This document shows, piece by piece, positions 17,812 to 26,363 of a stretch of DNA of 46,523 bases. The stretch is from an uncultured Acetatifactor sp. (lineage in GTDB: Bacteria > Bacillota > Clostridia > Lachnospirales > Lachnospiraceae): assembly GCA_910577035.1 (NCBI GenBank), contig CAJTKW010000033.1, positions 1 through 46,523 on the forward strand, read 5' to 3'. A program made the position numbers and the translations under genes. How positions within the stretch are numbered: position 1 is the stretch's first letter; every line of letters starts with the position of its first letter. The notes under the pieces are model-generated. The model was not told where the DNA came from and searched no databases. It saw nothing but the letters and a program-made list of their open reading frames with translations.

Positions 17812-18888
17812 TTAGTTTTCTCCCATTTTTGCCAGCTTCGCCGCCTGGTCGGCGGCAATACAGGCATCCAGGATCTCCTGAATGTCACCGTCCATCACCT
17901 TGTCAAGCTTATAAATCGTCAGGCCGATGCGGTGATCCGTGACCCGGCCCTGGGGGAAATTGTAAGTCCTTATCTTCTCGGAACGATCCCCCGTGCCGAT
18001 CTGGCTCTTCCGCATTTCCGCTTCCGCGTCATGCCGCTGCTGCTGCTCTATGTCATACAGCTTTGCCTTCAGCAGGGCAAATGCCTTCGCCTTATTCTGT
18101 ATCTGGGATTTCTCCGTCTGGCTGTACACCACGATGCCGGAAGGATAATGGGTCAGACGCACCGCCGAATCCGTGGTATTGACGCACTGCCCGCCGTTGC
18201 CGGATGCCCGCATCACATCGATGCGGATGTCCTTGTCATCTATCACAATATCAATATCCTCATCTACCTCCGGCATCACTGCCACGCTGATAGTAGACGT
18301 ATGAATGCGCCCTCCGCTCTCTGTCTCCGGCACGCGCTGTACCCTGTGTACGCCGCTCTCGTATTTCATCCGGGAGTACGCCCCCTGCCCGGAAATCATA
18401 AACTGGACTTCCTTCATGCCGCCGATACCGATCTCATCGGCATTCAGGGTCTCCACCCTCCACCTCTGGCTCTCCGCATAATGTACATACATCCGGTAGA
18501 TTTCCGCCGCAAACAAAGCCGCCTCGTCGCCGCCGGCGCCGGCCCGGATCTCTACAATCACATTCTTGTCGTCATTGGGATCCTTAGGCAAAAGCAGGAT
18601 CTTCAGCTCCTGCTCCAGCTCTTCCACCCGCTTTCTGCTGTCATTCAGGGTCTCCTTAATCATGCCCCGCATTTCTTCGTCACTCTCTTCCTCCAGCATT
18701 TCCAGAGAGTCGTCAATATCCTGCCTGCATCTCTTGTACTCCCTGTAAGCATCCACAATCGGAGTAAGATCGCTCTGCTCCTTCATCAGCTTCCGAAAGC
18801 GTTCCTGATTATTCGTCACCGTCGGCTCATGGAGCTCACTCAGAATTTCTTCAAAACGGATCAACAGATCCTCCAGCTTATCAAACAT
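17812..18888 (-). CDS. prfA: Peptide chain release factor 1
   Basis: A 358-residue class I release factor that reads UAA and UAG. The catalytic GGQ is at 232-234 (NGGQCVNTTDSAVRLTH) and the codon-recognition tripeptide P-E-T lies in HRVQRVPETESGGRIHTS (about 181-198), the PxT form of RF1 as opposed to SPF of RF2. Length is normal. It sits directly after prmC, whose product methylates the GGQ glutamine, so enzyme and substrate are co-expressed. GGGAG lies upstream of the ATG. Confidence 0.97.
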   Translation of the reverse strand: MFDKLEDLLIRFEEILSELHEPTVTNNQERFRKLMKEQSDLTPIVDAYREYKRCRQDIDDSLEMLEEESDEEMRGMIKETLNDSRKRVEELEQELKILLLPKDPNDDKNVIVEIRAGAGGDEAALFAAEIYRMYVHYAESQRWRVETLNADEIGIGGMKEVQFMISGQGAYSRMKYESGVHRVQRVPETESGGRIHTSTISVAVMPEVDEDIDIVIDDKDIRIDVMRASGNGGQCVNTTDSAVRLTHYPSGIVVYSQTEKSQIQNKAKAFALLKAKLYDIEQQQRHDAEAEMRKSQIGTGDRSEKIRTYNFPQGRVTDHRIGLTIYKLDKVMDGDIQEILDACIAADQAAKLAKMGEN

Positions 18889-18957
18889 ATCATTCTCCCA
18901 ATTACTGAAATTACGTAGTCAACCCCACTGCCGGACACTTCCCGTTCATGCGTCAAC

Positions 18958-19878
18958 TCACTGTACCGGATCATCAAAGCGCAGGATGCCGCACACCACC
19001 CGGTCCATTCCTCCGTAATCCTTTATTACACGAACCTCCAGGAATCCGGCCTCTTCCATCAGGCGGCTCACCGCCTCCCCCTGGTCATAGCCCGTCTCAA
19101 ACAAAAGCATTCCGCCCTTTTCCAGATACCCGGGTATTTCCTCCAGAATGCGCCGGTAAAACGAAAGTCCGTCCTCCCCGCCGTCCAATGCCTGCCGCGG
19201 CTCATGATCCTGCACCTCCGGCATCAAAGTGTCTATGACCCTGCTCCTGATATACGGCGGATTGGAGAGGACCATATCATACTTCCCTTCCACCTTTTCA
19301 AACAAATCACCTTGCACAAAGCTGATATGCGTGCCGGCAGATCCCCCCGAGAACTCCCCGGGCTCCCCCGGATCCTCCTGCCGCACAGTCAAAGCGCGGG
19401 CTCCCAGCAGCTTCTCTGCATTCTCCCGGGCCACCTTCAGGGCTTCCCCGGAAATATCCGCCCCTACACCTTCACAGTCATTGGAATAACGCAGCATGCT
19501 GATTAAAATGCAGCCGGACCCTGTACACATATCCAGAACCCGCATGCCGTCATGCAGATTCCGCAGGGCCTCCTCCACTAATATCTCCGTATCCTGCCTG
19601 GGAATCAGCACCTGCTCATTTACGCTGAATTCCAGTCCCATAAAATCCTGTACCCCTGTAAGGTACTGCAGGGGAATATGCCGGGAACGCTTCTCTGTCA
19701 GCTCCCGGTACCTGCCCTCCTCTTCTTTCGTCACCTCCCTGTCCCCATGGGCCAGCAGAGTGTTTCGATCCGTACCGCACACATATTCCAGCAGCAGCCT
19801 GGCATCGGTATCCGCCTCTGTCACGGACGCCTGCGCCAGGACAGCTCTTCCCCTGTCATAGGCATCCCTGTACCTCAT
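18958..19878 (-). CDS. prmC: Release factor glutamine N5-methyltransferase
   Basis: A 306-residue SAM-dependent methyltransferase that modifies the glutamine of the GGQ motif in release factors. It has the SAM motif VLDMCTGSGCILISML (about residues 113-128) and the catalytic NPPYI (about 207-211) after DMVLS. An extra Gly/Glu-rich segment (about 165-190) lies between them, making it slightly longer than typical. The ATG overlaps the stop of the DUF1385 gene by four bases, so it is translationally coupled, and prfA follows. Confidence 0.95.
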   Translation of the reverse strand: MRYRDAYDRGRAVLAQASVTEADTDARLLLEYVCGTDRNTLLAHGDREVTKEEEGRYRELTEKRSRHIPLQYLTGVQDFMGLEFSVNEQVLIPRQDTEILVEEALRNLHDGMRVLDMCTGSGCILISMLRYSNDCEGVGADISGEALKVARENAEKLLGARALTVRQEDPGEPGEFSGGSAGTHISFVQGDLFEKVEGKYDMVLSNPPYIRSRVIDTLMPEVQDHEPRQALDGGEDGLSFYRRILEEIPGYLEKGGMLLFETGYDQGEAVSRLMEEAGFLEVRVIKDYGGMDRVVCGILRFDDPVQ

Positions 19879-20876
19879 CCTTCCTCCCCGGCATCTGTCC
19901 GGTCCTCCTCCGGAGCAGAATCTTCTTCCTCATCCATCCAGGTCTCATCCACCTCATAGCCGAAATTGTCATAAAGGAAGGCTTTCCAGTCAAACACGGC
20001 TTCCACCGCCGCAATTGCTACCTTTACCATCTCCCTGTCAGGCTCCCTGGTGGTCATTCTCTGAATCCACATACCCGGCAGGGACAGAATCAGGACAATA
20101 ATATTGTTGCTGCGGCCGGCCAGCCGAATGATTTCATAGGAAATTCCGGCCACAATGGGCATCAGCAGAATGCGCAGGAAGACCCGCAGCGCCGGATTGT
20201 CCACCCGGATAAAAAAGAACAAAATAATACTGACCAGCATTACAAAGAAAATAAAACTGGTACCGCATCTTTTGTGCAGCCTGGAACTTCTCATGACATT
20301 GTGCACCGTCAGGGGACGCCCCTTCTCAATACAGTTAATGCACTTATGCTCCGCTCCGTGATAACGGTACAGCCGCCGTATATCCTTCATCAGGCTGATC
20401 GCCCAGACATAAAGCACAAAAATCACAATGCGGAGCGCGCCTTCCACAATCGCCATCAGGGATTCGTTGCGCACAAAGCCCTTCATAAGCGATGCCAGAT
20501 AATAGGGCAGTATTACAAAAATGCCTACCGCCAATGCTACGGAGAAAACCGTCACCAGCGTTGTTGCTGCCTTTTCCCCGCCTTTCCCCTTGTCGTCCTT
20601 TCCCTCGTCCTCCTCATCATAGACAGAGGCAGAAAAATTCAGACACCGCATTCCCAGAATCATGGAATCCAGAAAATTGAAAATACCCCTGACAAACGGT
20701 ATCTCTTTGATTTTATTACCGTGAAGCAGCCCCTGGTAATTTTCCAGCTCTACGGCTATCTCACCGTCAGCCTTCCGCACGGCCACTGCATATTTTTCCT
20801 GGTTTTTCATCATAATGCCTTCCAGTACCGCCTGGCCGCCGATACCGGAATAGCATTTCTTCTTCCTCTTTGCCAT
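19875..20876 (-). CDS. DUF1385 membrane protein (YqhQ family)
   Basis: A 333-residue polytopic membrane protein of the DUF1385/YqhQ family, which is usually found next to rpmE, prmC and prfA in Clostridia and Bacilli. It starts with a GGQAVLEGIMMKN stretch (about residues 13-25) typical of the family, has a conserved RYHGAEHKCI motif near 193-202, and about four or five hydrophobic segments (110-130, 140-160, 210-230, 235-260). The C-terminal 25 residues are strongly acidic. A biochemical role is not established. The end overlaps the prmC start. Confidence 0.92.
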   Translation of the reverse strand: MAKRKKKCYSGIGGQAVLEGIMMKNQEKYAVAVRKADGEIAVELENYQGLLHGNKIKEIPFVRGIFNFLDSMILGMRCLNFSASVYDEEDEGKDDKGKGGEKAATTLVTVFSVALAVGIFVILPYYLASLMKGFVRNESLMAIVEGALRIVIFVLYVWAISLMKDIRRLYRYHGAEHKCINCIEKGRPLTVHNVMRSSRLHKRCGTSFIFFVMLVSIILFFFIRVDNPALRVFLRILLMPIVAGISYEIIRLAGRSNNIIVLILSLPGMWIQRMTTREPDREMVKVAIAAVEAVFDWKAFLYDNFGYEVDETWMDEEEDSAPEEDRTDAGEEG

Positions 20877-20907
20877 ATTAATCCCCGTCTTCCCGTCAGA
20901 TTCACGA

Positions 20908-20947
20908 ACAGAAAAGGTTGAGATACAAGCACCTCAACCTTTTCTGT
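20908..20947 (-). terminator. Hairpin between rpmE and the DUF1385 gene
   Basis: Perfect 15-bp inverted repeat (20908-20922 with 20933-20947; ACAGAAAAGGTTGAG on the plus strand) with a 10-base loop, immediately after the rpmE stop. No long T run follows, although the 3' arm itself ends in TTTTCTGTT. It may terminate or attenuate, leaving some read-through to DUF1385-prmC-prfA. Confidence 0.65.
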
Positions 20948-20952
20948 GATTC

Positions 20953-21153
20953 TTATTTAACACCGTACTTCTTGTTAAACTTCTCGATTCTTCCATCGGC
21001 CCTTGCCGTCTTCTGCTGGCCGGTGTAGAATGAATGGCACTTGGAGCAGACTTCTACGTGAATCTCCGGCTTTGTAGAACCGGTCACGAAAGTGTTGCCA
21101 CAGTTGCAGGTTACAGTTGCCTGATAATACTGGGGATGGATTCCTTCCTTCAT
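20953..21153 (-). CDS. rpmE: 50S ribosomal protein L31
   Basis: A 66-residue L31 of the zinc-binding (C+) type, with CNC at 16-18 and CSKC at 36-39. The start follows an AGAGGTG-type site. It lies between rho and DUF1385-prmC-prfA, the common Firmicutes order, with its own promoter at 21234. Confidence 0.97.
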   Translation of the reverse strand: MKEGIHPQYYQATVTCNCGNTFVTGSTKPEIHVEVCSKCHSFYTGQQKTARADGRIEKFNKKYGVK

Positions 21154-21233
21154 CTTTTTTCACCTCTCTATATCATTCCGTGCTATTGTCTGTTCTCATC
21201 CGCACTGCCTATGGAACCACAAACAGCGGTATT

Positions 21234-21262
21234 ATTGTAACACAAGGTCCGCACACTTGCAA
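21234..21262 (-). promoter_or_regulatory. Promoter of rpmE
   Basis: On the minus strand TTGCAA (21262-21257), 17 bases, TACAAT (21239-21234), about 80 bases upstream of the rpmE start. The leader is not obviously structured. Confidence 0.65.
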
Positions 21263-21293
21263 GTCCAAATTTTACAAAAATATACCAAACTGC

Positions 21294-22967
21294 TTAAATA
21301 AATTTATTCTTTTTCACCATCTGCACAAATTCGTTGTTGTTGCGGGTTCTTGCAAACATATCCAGTATCCTGTCCGTAGCCTCATCCGGCTTGAGCCCGT
21401 TCAGGGCCTTGCGCATAATATTGATCGCGTCAAGTTCATCCCTGTTCAGCAGCAGGTCTTCTCTTCTCGTACCGGATTTCGCCAGGTCGATGGCCGGAAA
21501 TATCCTTTTTTCCGAGAGCTTACGGTCAAGCACCATCTCCATATTGCCCGTCCCCTTGAATTCCTCATATACCACATCGTCCATCTTGCTGCCCGTCTCC
21601 ACCAGCGCAGTGGCAAGAATCGTCAGACTGCCGCCCTCCCGCATATTTCTGGCCGCGCCGAAAAACCTCTTGGGCATATGCAGGGCCGCCGGGTCAAGAC
21701 CGCCGGACAATGTACGCCCGCTGGGCGGAACCACCAGATTATACGCCCGGGTCAGCCGGGTAATGCTGTCCAGAAGGATGACCACATCCTTCTTATGCTC
21801 CACCAGCCTCTTTGCACGTTCGATCACCATTTCGGACACCCGCTTATGGTGCTCCGGCAGTTCGTCAAAGGTCGAATAGATCACCTCCACGTTTTCTCCG
21901 TGGATAGCCTCCCTGATGTCCGTCACCTCCTCCGGACGCTCGTCTATCAACAGGATCAGCATGTGCATATGAGGGTTCGTGCGCAGGACGGACTTTGCCA
22001 CCTCCTTCAGCAGGGTGGTCTTGCCGGCCTTGGGCGGCGACACAATCATGCCGCGCTGCCCTTTGCCCACCGGGCTCACCAGGTCCATTACCCGCGTGGC
22101 TATACTGCCCCCGGGCATCTCAAGCCGGATACGCTCGTTGGGAAAAATCGGCGTCATATCCTCAAAGGCTGTCCGCTTTGCGGATTCTTCCACCGTATAT
22201 CCGTTAATCGTACGGATATACAGCAATGCGCTGAATTTCTCCTGCTGGGTTTTGACCCGCTTGTTTCCCTTCAAAATATCCCCTGTCTTTAAACCGAAAC
22301 GGCGGATCTGGCTGGGCGCCACGTAAACGTCGTTCTCACCGGGCAGATAATTTTCGCAGCGGATAAATCCGTAGCCGTCCGGCATGACCTCCAGGATACC
22401 GCTGGCTTCTTCTCCGCTGTCCAGCTCCTTGGGATAGGTTTTTTCATCATAAACCTCGTTGGTCCTGACCGAACGCGGCATCGCTGCCCCCTCCGCGGCG
22501 GGGCCTGCATTTTCCGCCCTCACAGGTACCGCCTCCGCCTTCTGGGTGCTTTCGCTTTTGACGGCGCTCTCACCGCGGCTGGCGTTCTCGCCGCGGCCTC
22601 CGTCCTCGCTTCGTCCCGCATAATCGGCATGAGACGGTGCTTCACCGCGGGCCGGGTTTGCACCACGTGAAGATACCGGCCGGCCTGAAGCGGAATTCTG
22701 GCGCCTGTATCCGGGCTGTCTTCCGGTACTGCCGGCTGCCTGGGGTGCCTCCTGGCCCTTCGGCTTCCGTGCCCCAGTCTCCTGGGGCCTGGCTTCCTGT
22801 TCCTTTTCCACCTTTTCCTGCTCCTCCAGCTTTTTTAACCTCTCGTCCTCCGCCAGCATGGCTTCTATAATCTCCGCCTTTTTCATCGTCGAAGTACCCT
22901 TTAATCCACGTACCTTGGCGAGTTCTTTCAACTGTACCAGCGCCAGCGATTCATATTTTTCTCTCAT
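21294..22967 (-). CDS. rho: Transcription termination factor Rho with a disordered insert
   Basis: Hexameric RNA helicase that ends transcription. From the chosen start the product has 557 residues: a Rho_N helical domain (1-42), a low-complexity region rich in Ala, Gly, Arg, Glu and Ser (about 45-170), the RNA-binding cold-shock fold (about 185-260) and the ATPase core with Walker A PPKAGKTTLL (311-320). E. coli Rho has 419 residues; the difference is almost all the insert. The frame opens earlier at a GTG (23015), but GAGGAGGAG five bases before the ATG at 22967 fixes the start. The insert type is known from other Clostridia, where it can affect phase separation or prion-like behaviour. Confidence 0.95.
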   Translation of the reverse strand: MREKYESLALVQLKELAKVRGLKGTSTMKKAEIIEAMLAEDERLKKLEEQEKVEKEQEARPQETGARKPKGQEAPQAAGSTGRQPGYRRQNSASGRPVSSRGANPARGEAPSHADYAGRSEDGGRGENASRGESAVKSESTQKAEAVPVRAENAGPAAEGAAMPRSVRTNEVYDEKTYPKELDSGEEASGILEVMPDGYGFIRCENYLPGENDVYVAPSQIRRFGLKTGDILKGNKRVKTQQEKFSALLYIRTINGYTVEESAKRTAFEDMTPIFPNERIRLEMPGGSIATRVMDLVSPVGKGQRGMIVSPPKAGKTTLLKEVAKSVLRTNPHMHMLILLIDERPEEVTDIREAIHGENVEVIYSTFDELPEHHKRVSEMVIERAKRLVEHKKDVVILLDSITRLTRAYNLVVPPSGRTLSGGLDPAALHMPKRFFGAARNMREGGSLTILATALVETGSKMDDVVYEEFKGTGNMEMVLDRKLSEKRIFPAIDLAKSGTRREDLLLNRDELDAINIMRKALNGLKPDEATDRILDMFARTRNNNEFVQMVKKNKFI

Positions 22968-23061
22968 AAACTCCTCCTCAAAACTGATAAATTCAGCAGC
23001 AGCTTTCAAATCCACAATGCAAAAACGGGGATGGCAGCAAGATGGTTATCGACATGCTTCC

Positions 23062-23090
23062 TTGACAATTTAATTTGAACGGCTTATCAT
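23062..23090 (+). promoter_or_regulatory. Promoter of the malic enzyme gene
   Basis: TTGACA (23062-23067), 17 bases, TATCAT (23085-23090). A second TATAAT at 23100-23105 could pair with TTGAAC at 23075 with a 19-base gap. The first pair would give a leader of about 165 nt. Confidence 0.7.
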
Positions 23091-23106
23091 GAATACTATT
23101 ATAATA

Positions 23107-23245
23107 CACTTTTCCTAAAATAGGAAGTCCTATTTTCAGCAAACCGAGAGTTGGTGAAAATCTCGCGAAATTGCAAGGGAACGCAATTTCGGCTTCACGA
23201 TAGGGGTGTCTGAACCGTTATTAACGGTCTAACGAAAATAAAACG
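23107..23245 (+). promoter_or_regulatory. Structured 5' leader of the malic enzyme mRNA
   Basis: Several stems are visible. AAAATAGG (23117-23124) pairs with CCTATTTT (23129-23136), and the same TAGG can instead pair in TTCCTA-AAA-TAGGAA, so two forms compete. CGAGA (23145-23149) pairs with TCTCG (23161-23165), in competition with GTGAA (23154-23158) pairing TTCAC (23194-23198). GAAATTGC (23167-23174) pairs with GCAATTTC (23183-23190). ACCGTT (23214-23219) pairs with AACGGT (23223-23228). There is no terminator-like T run. No known riboswitch class was recognised. Confidence 0.5.
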
Positions 23246-23260
23246 GAAAGAGGTACTGTC

Positions 23261-24412
23261 ATGACAACTGACGAAAAAGCACTGCTGATGCACGAAAAAT
23301 GGAACGGAAAGCTGGAGACCGTCTCCAAATCCCCCGTAAGATCCAGAGAGGATCTGGCCCTGGCCTATACTCCCGGTGTAGCGGAGCCTTGCAGGGCCAT
23401 CGCGAAAGACAAGGAGGCTGCTTACAAATATACCATGAAGGCAAATACGGTGGCCGTTGTTTCCGACGGAAGTGCCGTCCTGGGCCTCGGCAACATCGGC
23501 CCCCACGCCGCCATGCCCGTGATGGAAGGGAAGGCCGTCCTGTTTAAGGAATTCGGCGGTGTCAACGCAGTGCCCATCTGTCTGGACACCCAGGATACCG
23601 AGGAGATCATCAAGGCGGTCACCTGGCTGGCTCCCGGCTTCGGCGGCATTAATCTGGAGGACATCAGCGCCCCCAGATGCTTTGAGATCGAGGAACGGCT
23701 GAAGGCAGCGCTGGACATCCCCGTATTCCACGACGACCAGCACGGTACGGCAATTGTAGTTCTGGCCGGTATCATCAACAGCCTGAAGGTAACCGGCAGG
23801 AAAAAGGAAGACTGCCGGATCGTGGTAAACGGCGCAGGAAGCGCAGGCGTCGCCATCACCAAGCTGCTTTTGACCTATGGTTTCCCCCACATTGTCATGT
23901 GCGACAAGGTGGGCATCCTGTCCAGGTCCACGGAAGGCCTGAACTGGATGCAGCAGAAAATGGTAGAGGTCACGAATCCGGAAAATCAGACAGGCTCTCT
24001 GGCAGACGCCCTGACCGGTGCCGACATTTTCGTGGGCGTATCCGCTCCGGGCATCGTGACACCGGAAATGGTCGCTTCCATGAACCGGGATGCCATCCTT
24101 TTTGCCATGGCCAACCCTGTACCGGAAATCATGCCTGACGCGGCAAAGGCCGCGGGCGCCAGAGTGGTGGGAACGGGCCGGAGTGATTTCCCCAACCAGG
24201 TCAACAACGTGATCGCCTTCCCCGGCATCTTCAAGGGGGCGCTGGAAGGCCGGGCCACACAGATCACGGAGGAAATGAAGCTTGCCGCCGCCGAAGCCAT
24301 TGCCGGACTGGTGCCGGAGGAGGAATTAAACGACGAAAACATTCTGCCTGAGGCCTTTCACCCCAGGGTGGCCGAGCTGGTCGCCCAGGCAGTCAAATCC
24401 CATATCCGCTGA
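23261..24412 (+). CDS. NAD(P)-dependent malic enzyme
   Basis: Converts malate to pyruvate and CO2 with reduction of NAD(P). The 383-residue product is the short bacterial form lacking the phosphotransacetylase-like domain. Visible motifs are the AYTPGVAEPC stretch (36-45), the metal-binding FHDDQHGTAIVVLAG near 158-172, the nucleotide-binding VNGAGSAGVAITK near 188-200, and FAMANPVPEI near 284-293. AGAGG lies seven bases before the ATG. It has its own promoter and a structured leader, and DUF4364 follows 51 bases later. Confidence 0.95.
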   Translation: MTTDEKALLMHEKWNGKLETVSKSPVRSREDLALAYTPGVAEPCRAIAKDKEAAYKYTMKANTVAVVSDGSAVLGLGNIGPHAAMPVMEGKAVLFKEFGGVNAVPICLDTQDTEEIIKAVTWLAPGFGGINLEDISAPRCFEIEERLKAALDIPVFHDDQHGTAIVVLAGIINSLKVTGRKKEDCRIVVNGAGSAGVAITKLLLTYGFPHIVMCDKVGILSRSTEGLNWMQQKMVEVTNPENQTGSLADALTGADIFVGVSAPGIVTPEMVASMNRDAILFAMANPVPEIMPDAAKAAGARVVGTGRSDFPNQVNNVIAFPGIFKGALEGRATQITEEMKLAAAEAIAGLVPEEELNDENILPEAFHPRVAELVAQAVKSHIR

Positions 24413-24463
24413 AAACGGGCCCGGCTGTCTGTGGGACATTGCCCGCGGGAATAAAGGAGGATT

Positions 24464-24979
24464 ATGTTACAGGATTCTTTGACCCTCTATAAATTAATCG
24501 TACTGTATATGCTGGACCGGGTGGCCTTTCCTCTGACGGCCGCCCAGGTCAGCGACTATGTCCTGGGGAAGGAATATACCAGCTTCCTCACCCTGCAGCA
24601 GGTTTTCAGCGAGCTGGCGGATGCAGGACTGGTCTCCTCCGAGACCCTTCATAACAGAACCTATCTGACCGTCACGGAAGAAGGCCGGGAGACCCTGAAC
24701 TTCTTTCGCAATCGGATTATCAAGGACATCCGGCAGGACATTGATACCTATATTCGGGAAAACGAGTATACCCTGCGCAATGAATTCTCCATCCTGGCGC
24801 GATACGATAAAGCCGCCTCCGGAGAATACGAGGCGCGGCTGACGGCAAAGGACAGGGGGATCAGCCTGGTGGATCTCACGCTTTCCGTTCCCGATAAGGA
24901 AACCGCCGCCGCCATCTGTGACAACTGGCAGAAAAAGAATCAGCAGATCTACCAGTATCTGGTGCAGGAATTATTCTGA
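24464..24979 (+). CDS. DUF4364 family protein, winged-helix-like
   Basis: A 171-residue protein of the DUF4364 family, common in Clostridia. The first 85 residues look like a PadR/MarR-type winged helix (helices with YVLGKEYTSFLTLQQVF and a wing ending in NRTYLTVTEEG), and the C-terminal half is an alpha/beta domain. A regulatory role is likely from fold but the target is unknown. It follows malic enzyme on the same strand. Its last nine bases overlap the end of rarA on the opposite strand. Confidence 0.85.
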   Translation: MLQDSLTLYKLIVLYMLDRVAFPLTAAQVSDYVLGKEYTSFLTLQQVFSELADAGLVSSETLHNRTYLTVTEEGRETLNFFRNRIIKDIRQDIDTYIRENEYTLRNEFSILARYDKAASGEYEARLTAKDRGISLVDLTLSVPDKETAAAICDNWQKKNQQIYQYLVQELF

Positions 24980-26308
24980 GGCTTCCCCGGCCTCTTCCTT
25001 CAGCCTGCGCATATGCTCCCTGATCTTCACCTCATACCCGTTCCCGGAGGGCCTGTAAAATTCCTTTCCGCTCAGCTCATAGGGCAGATACTGCTGCTTT
25101 ACATAATGATTCGGATAATCGTGGGCATACTTATAGCCCGTTCCCCGCCCCAGCTTTGCCGCCCCCTTATAATGCGCATCCTGCAAATGGGCCGGTATGG
25201 GCAGGTTTCCCGTCTGCTCCACCGTCTGCAGAGCCTCAAAAACGGCATTGCAGCCGGCATTGCTCTTAGGCGCACAGGCAACATAGGCCGCAGCCTGGGA
25301 CAAAATAATCTGGGCCTCCGGCATCCCGATCCGCTCCACTGCCAGGGAAGCATTGACAGCCACCACCAGCGCCATGGGATCCGCATTGCCCACATCCTCC
25401 GCCGCACATATCATAATCCGCCTTGCAATAAATGCCGCCTGCTCCCCTGCATAGAGCATCCGCGCCAGGTAATACACTGCCGCATCCGGATCGGATCCTC
25501 TCATACTCTTAATAAAAGCCGAAATTGTGTCGTAATGACTGTCCCCCGCCTTATCGTAACGCACGGCGCGCTTCTGAATGCACTCCTGAGCCACCTCCAG
25601 GGTAATATGTATCTTTCCGTCCCCGCTGCGGTTCGTGGTCAGGATTCCCAGCTCCACCGCATTCAGGGCATGCCTGACGTCGCCGCCGGAAAGATCCGCC
25701 AGAAAATCCAGCGCGTCCTCGTCAATTGCGGCATTGTAGGCCCCCATTCCCCTGTCGCCGTCATAGACGGCCTTGCGGATCAGCTCCTTCACTGCCTCCG
25801 TCGGAACGGGCTTGAGCTCAAAAATTATGGAACGGGAAATCAGTGCCCCGTTCACCTCAAAATACGGGTTTTCCGTGGTAGCGCCGATGAGAATCAGTGT
25901 CCCGTCCTCCACAAAGGGCAGCAGATAATCCTGCTGGCTTTTGTTAAAACGGTGAATCTCGTCAATAAACAGGATGGTGCGTTTTCCATACATGCCAAGG
26001 GTATCCTTAGCCTTAGCCACCACCTCTTCCATGTCCTTCTTGCCCGCTGCCGTGGCATTGATCTGGGTAAATTCCGCGCTGGTGGTATTGGCAATTACCC
26101 GGGCCAGGGTCGTCTTACCCGTTCCCGGTGGTCCGTAAAAGATCACGGAACTGATCTTATCCGCCTGAATGGCCCGATACAACAGCTTGTCCCTGCCGAT
26201 AATGTGCTCCTGCCCCATTACCTCATCCAGAGTCCTGGGCCGCATCCGGGCTGCCAGCGGCGCTTCCTTTTCCATGCTGGTGCTGCGCATATATTCAAAA
26301 ATGTCCAT
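24971..26308 (-). CDS. rarA: Replication-associated recombination protein A (RarA/MgsA)
   Basis: A 445-residue AAA+ ATPase of the RarA/MgsA/WRNIP1 family that acts at stalled replication forks. Motifs: MRPRTLDEVMGQEHI near 22-36, Walker A YGPPGTGKTTLARV near 58-71, Walker B ILFIDEIHRFNK near 110-121, sensor 1 IGATTENP near 137-144, and the family C-terminal tetramerisation region with the conserved AHDYPNH. Length is normal. It converges on DUF4364 with a nine-base overlap and lies 55 bases downstream of the NYN-LOTUS gene, possibly the same transcript. Confidence 0.96.
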   Translation of the reverse strand: MDIFEYMRSTSMEKEAPLAARMRPRTLDEVMGQEHIIGRDKLLYRAIQADKISSVIFYGPPGTGKTTLARVIANTTSAEFTQINATAAGKKDMEEVVAKAKDTLGMYGKRTILFIDEIHRFNKSQQDYLLPFVEDGTLILIGATTENPYFEVNGALISRSIIFELKPVPTEAVKELIRKAVYDGDRGMGAYNAAIDEDALDFLADLSGGDVRHALNAVELGILTTNRSGDGKIHITLEVAQECIQKRAVRYDKAGDSHYDTISAFIKSMRGSDPDAAVYYLARMLYAGEQAAFIARRIMICAAEDVGNADPMALVVAVNASLAVERIGMPEAQIILSQAAAYVACAPKSNAGCNAVFEALQTVEQTGNLPIPAHLQDAHYKGAAKLGRGTGYKYAHDYPNHYVKQQYLPYELSGKEFYRPSGNGYEVKIREHMRRLKEEAGEASE

Positions 26309-26363
26309 AAATCCCGCCTTCTGCCGCCTGCCTTTTTTGTTTTCTTCCTTCCGGAAAGCGCAT

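Noticed and set aside
23140..23230. T-box leader before malic enzyme (GAGAGTTGGTG, then a GGGGTG-AACCG stretch).
   Set aside because: The leader is too short, the conserved TGGNACCGCG bulge is not intact, and there is no terminator; malic enzyme is not a T-box target.
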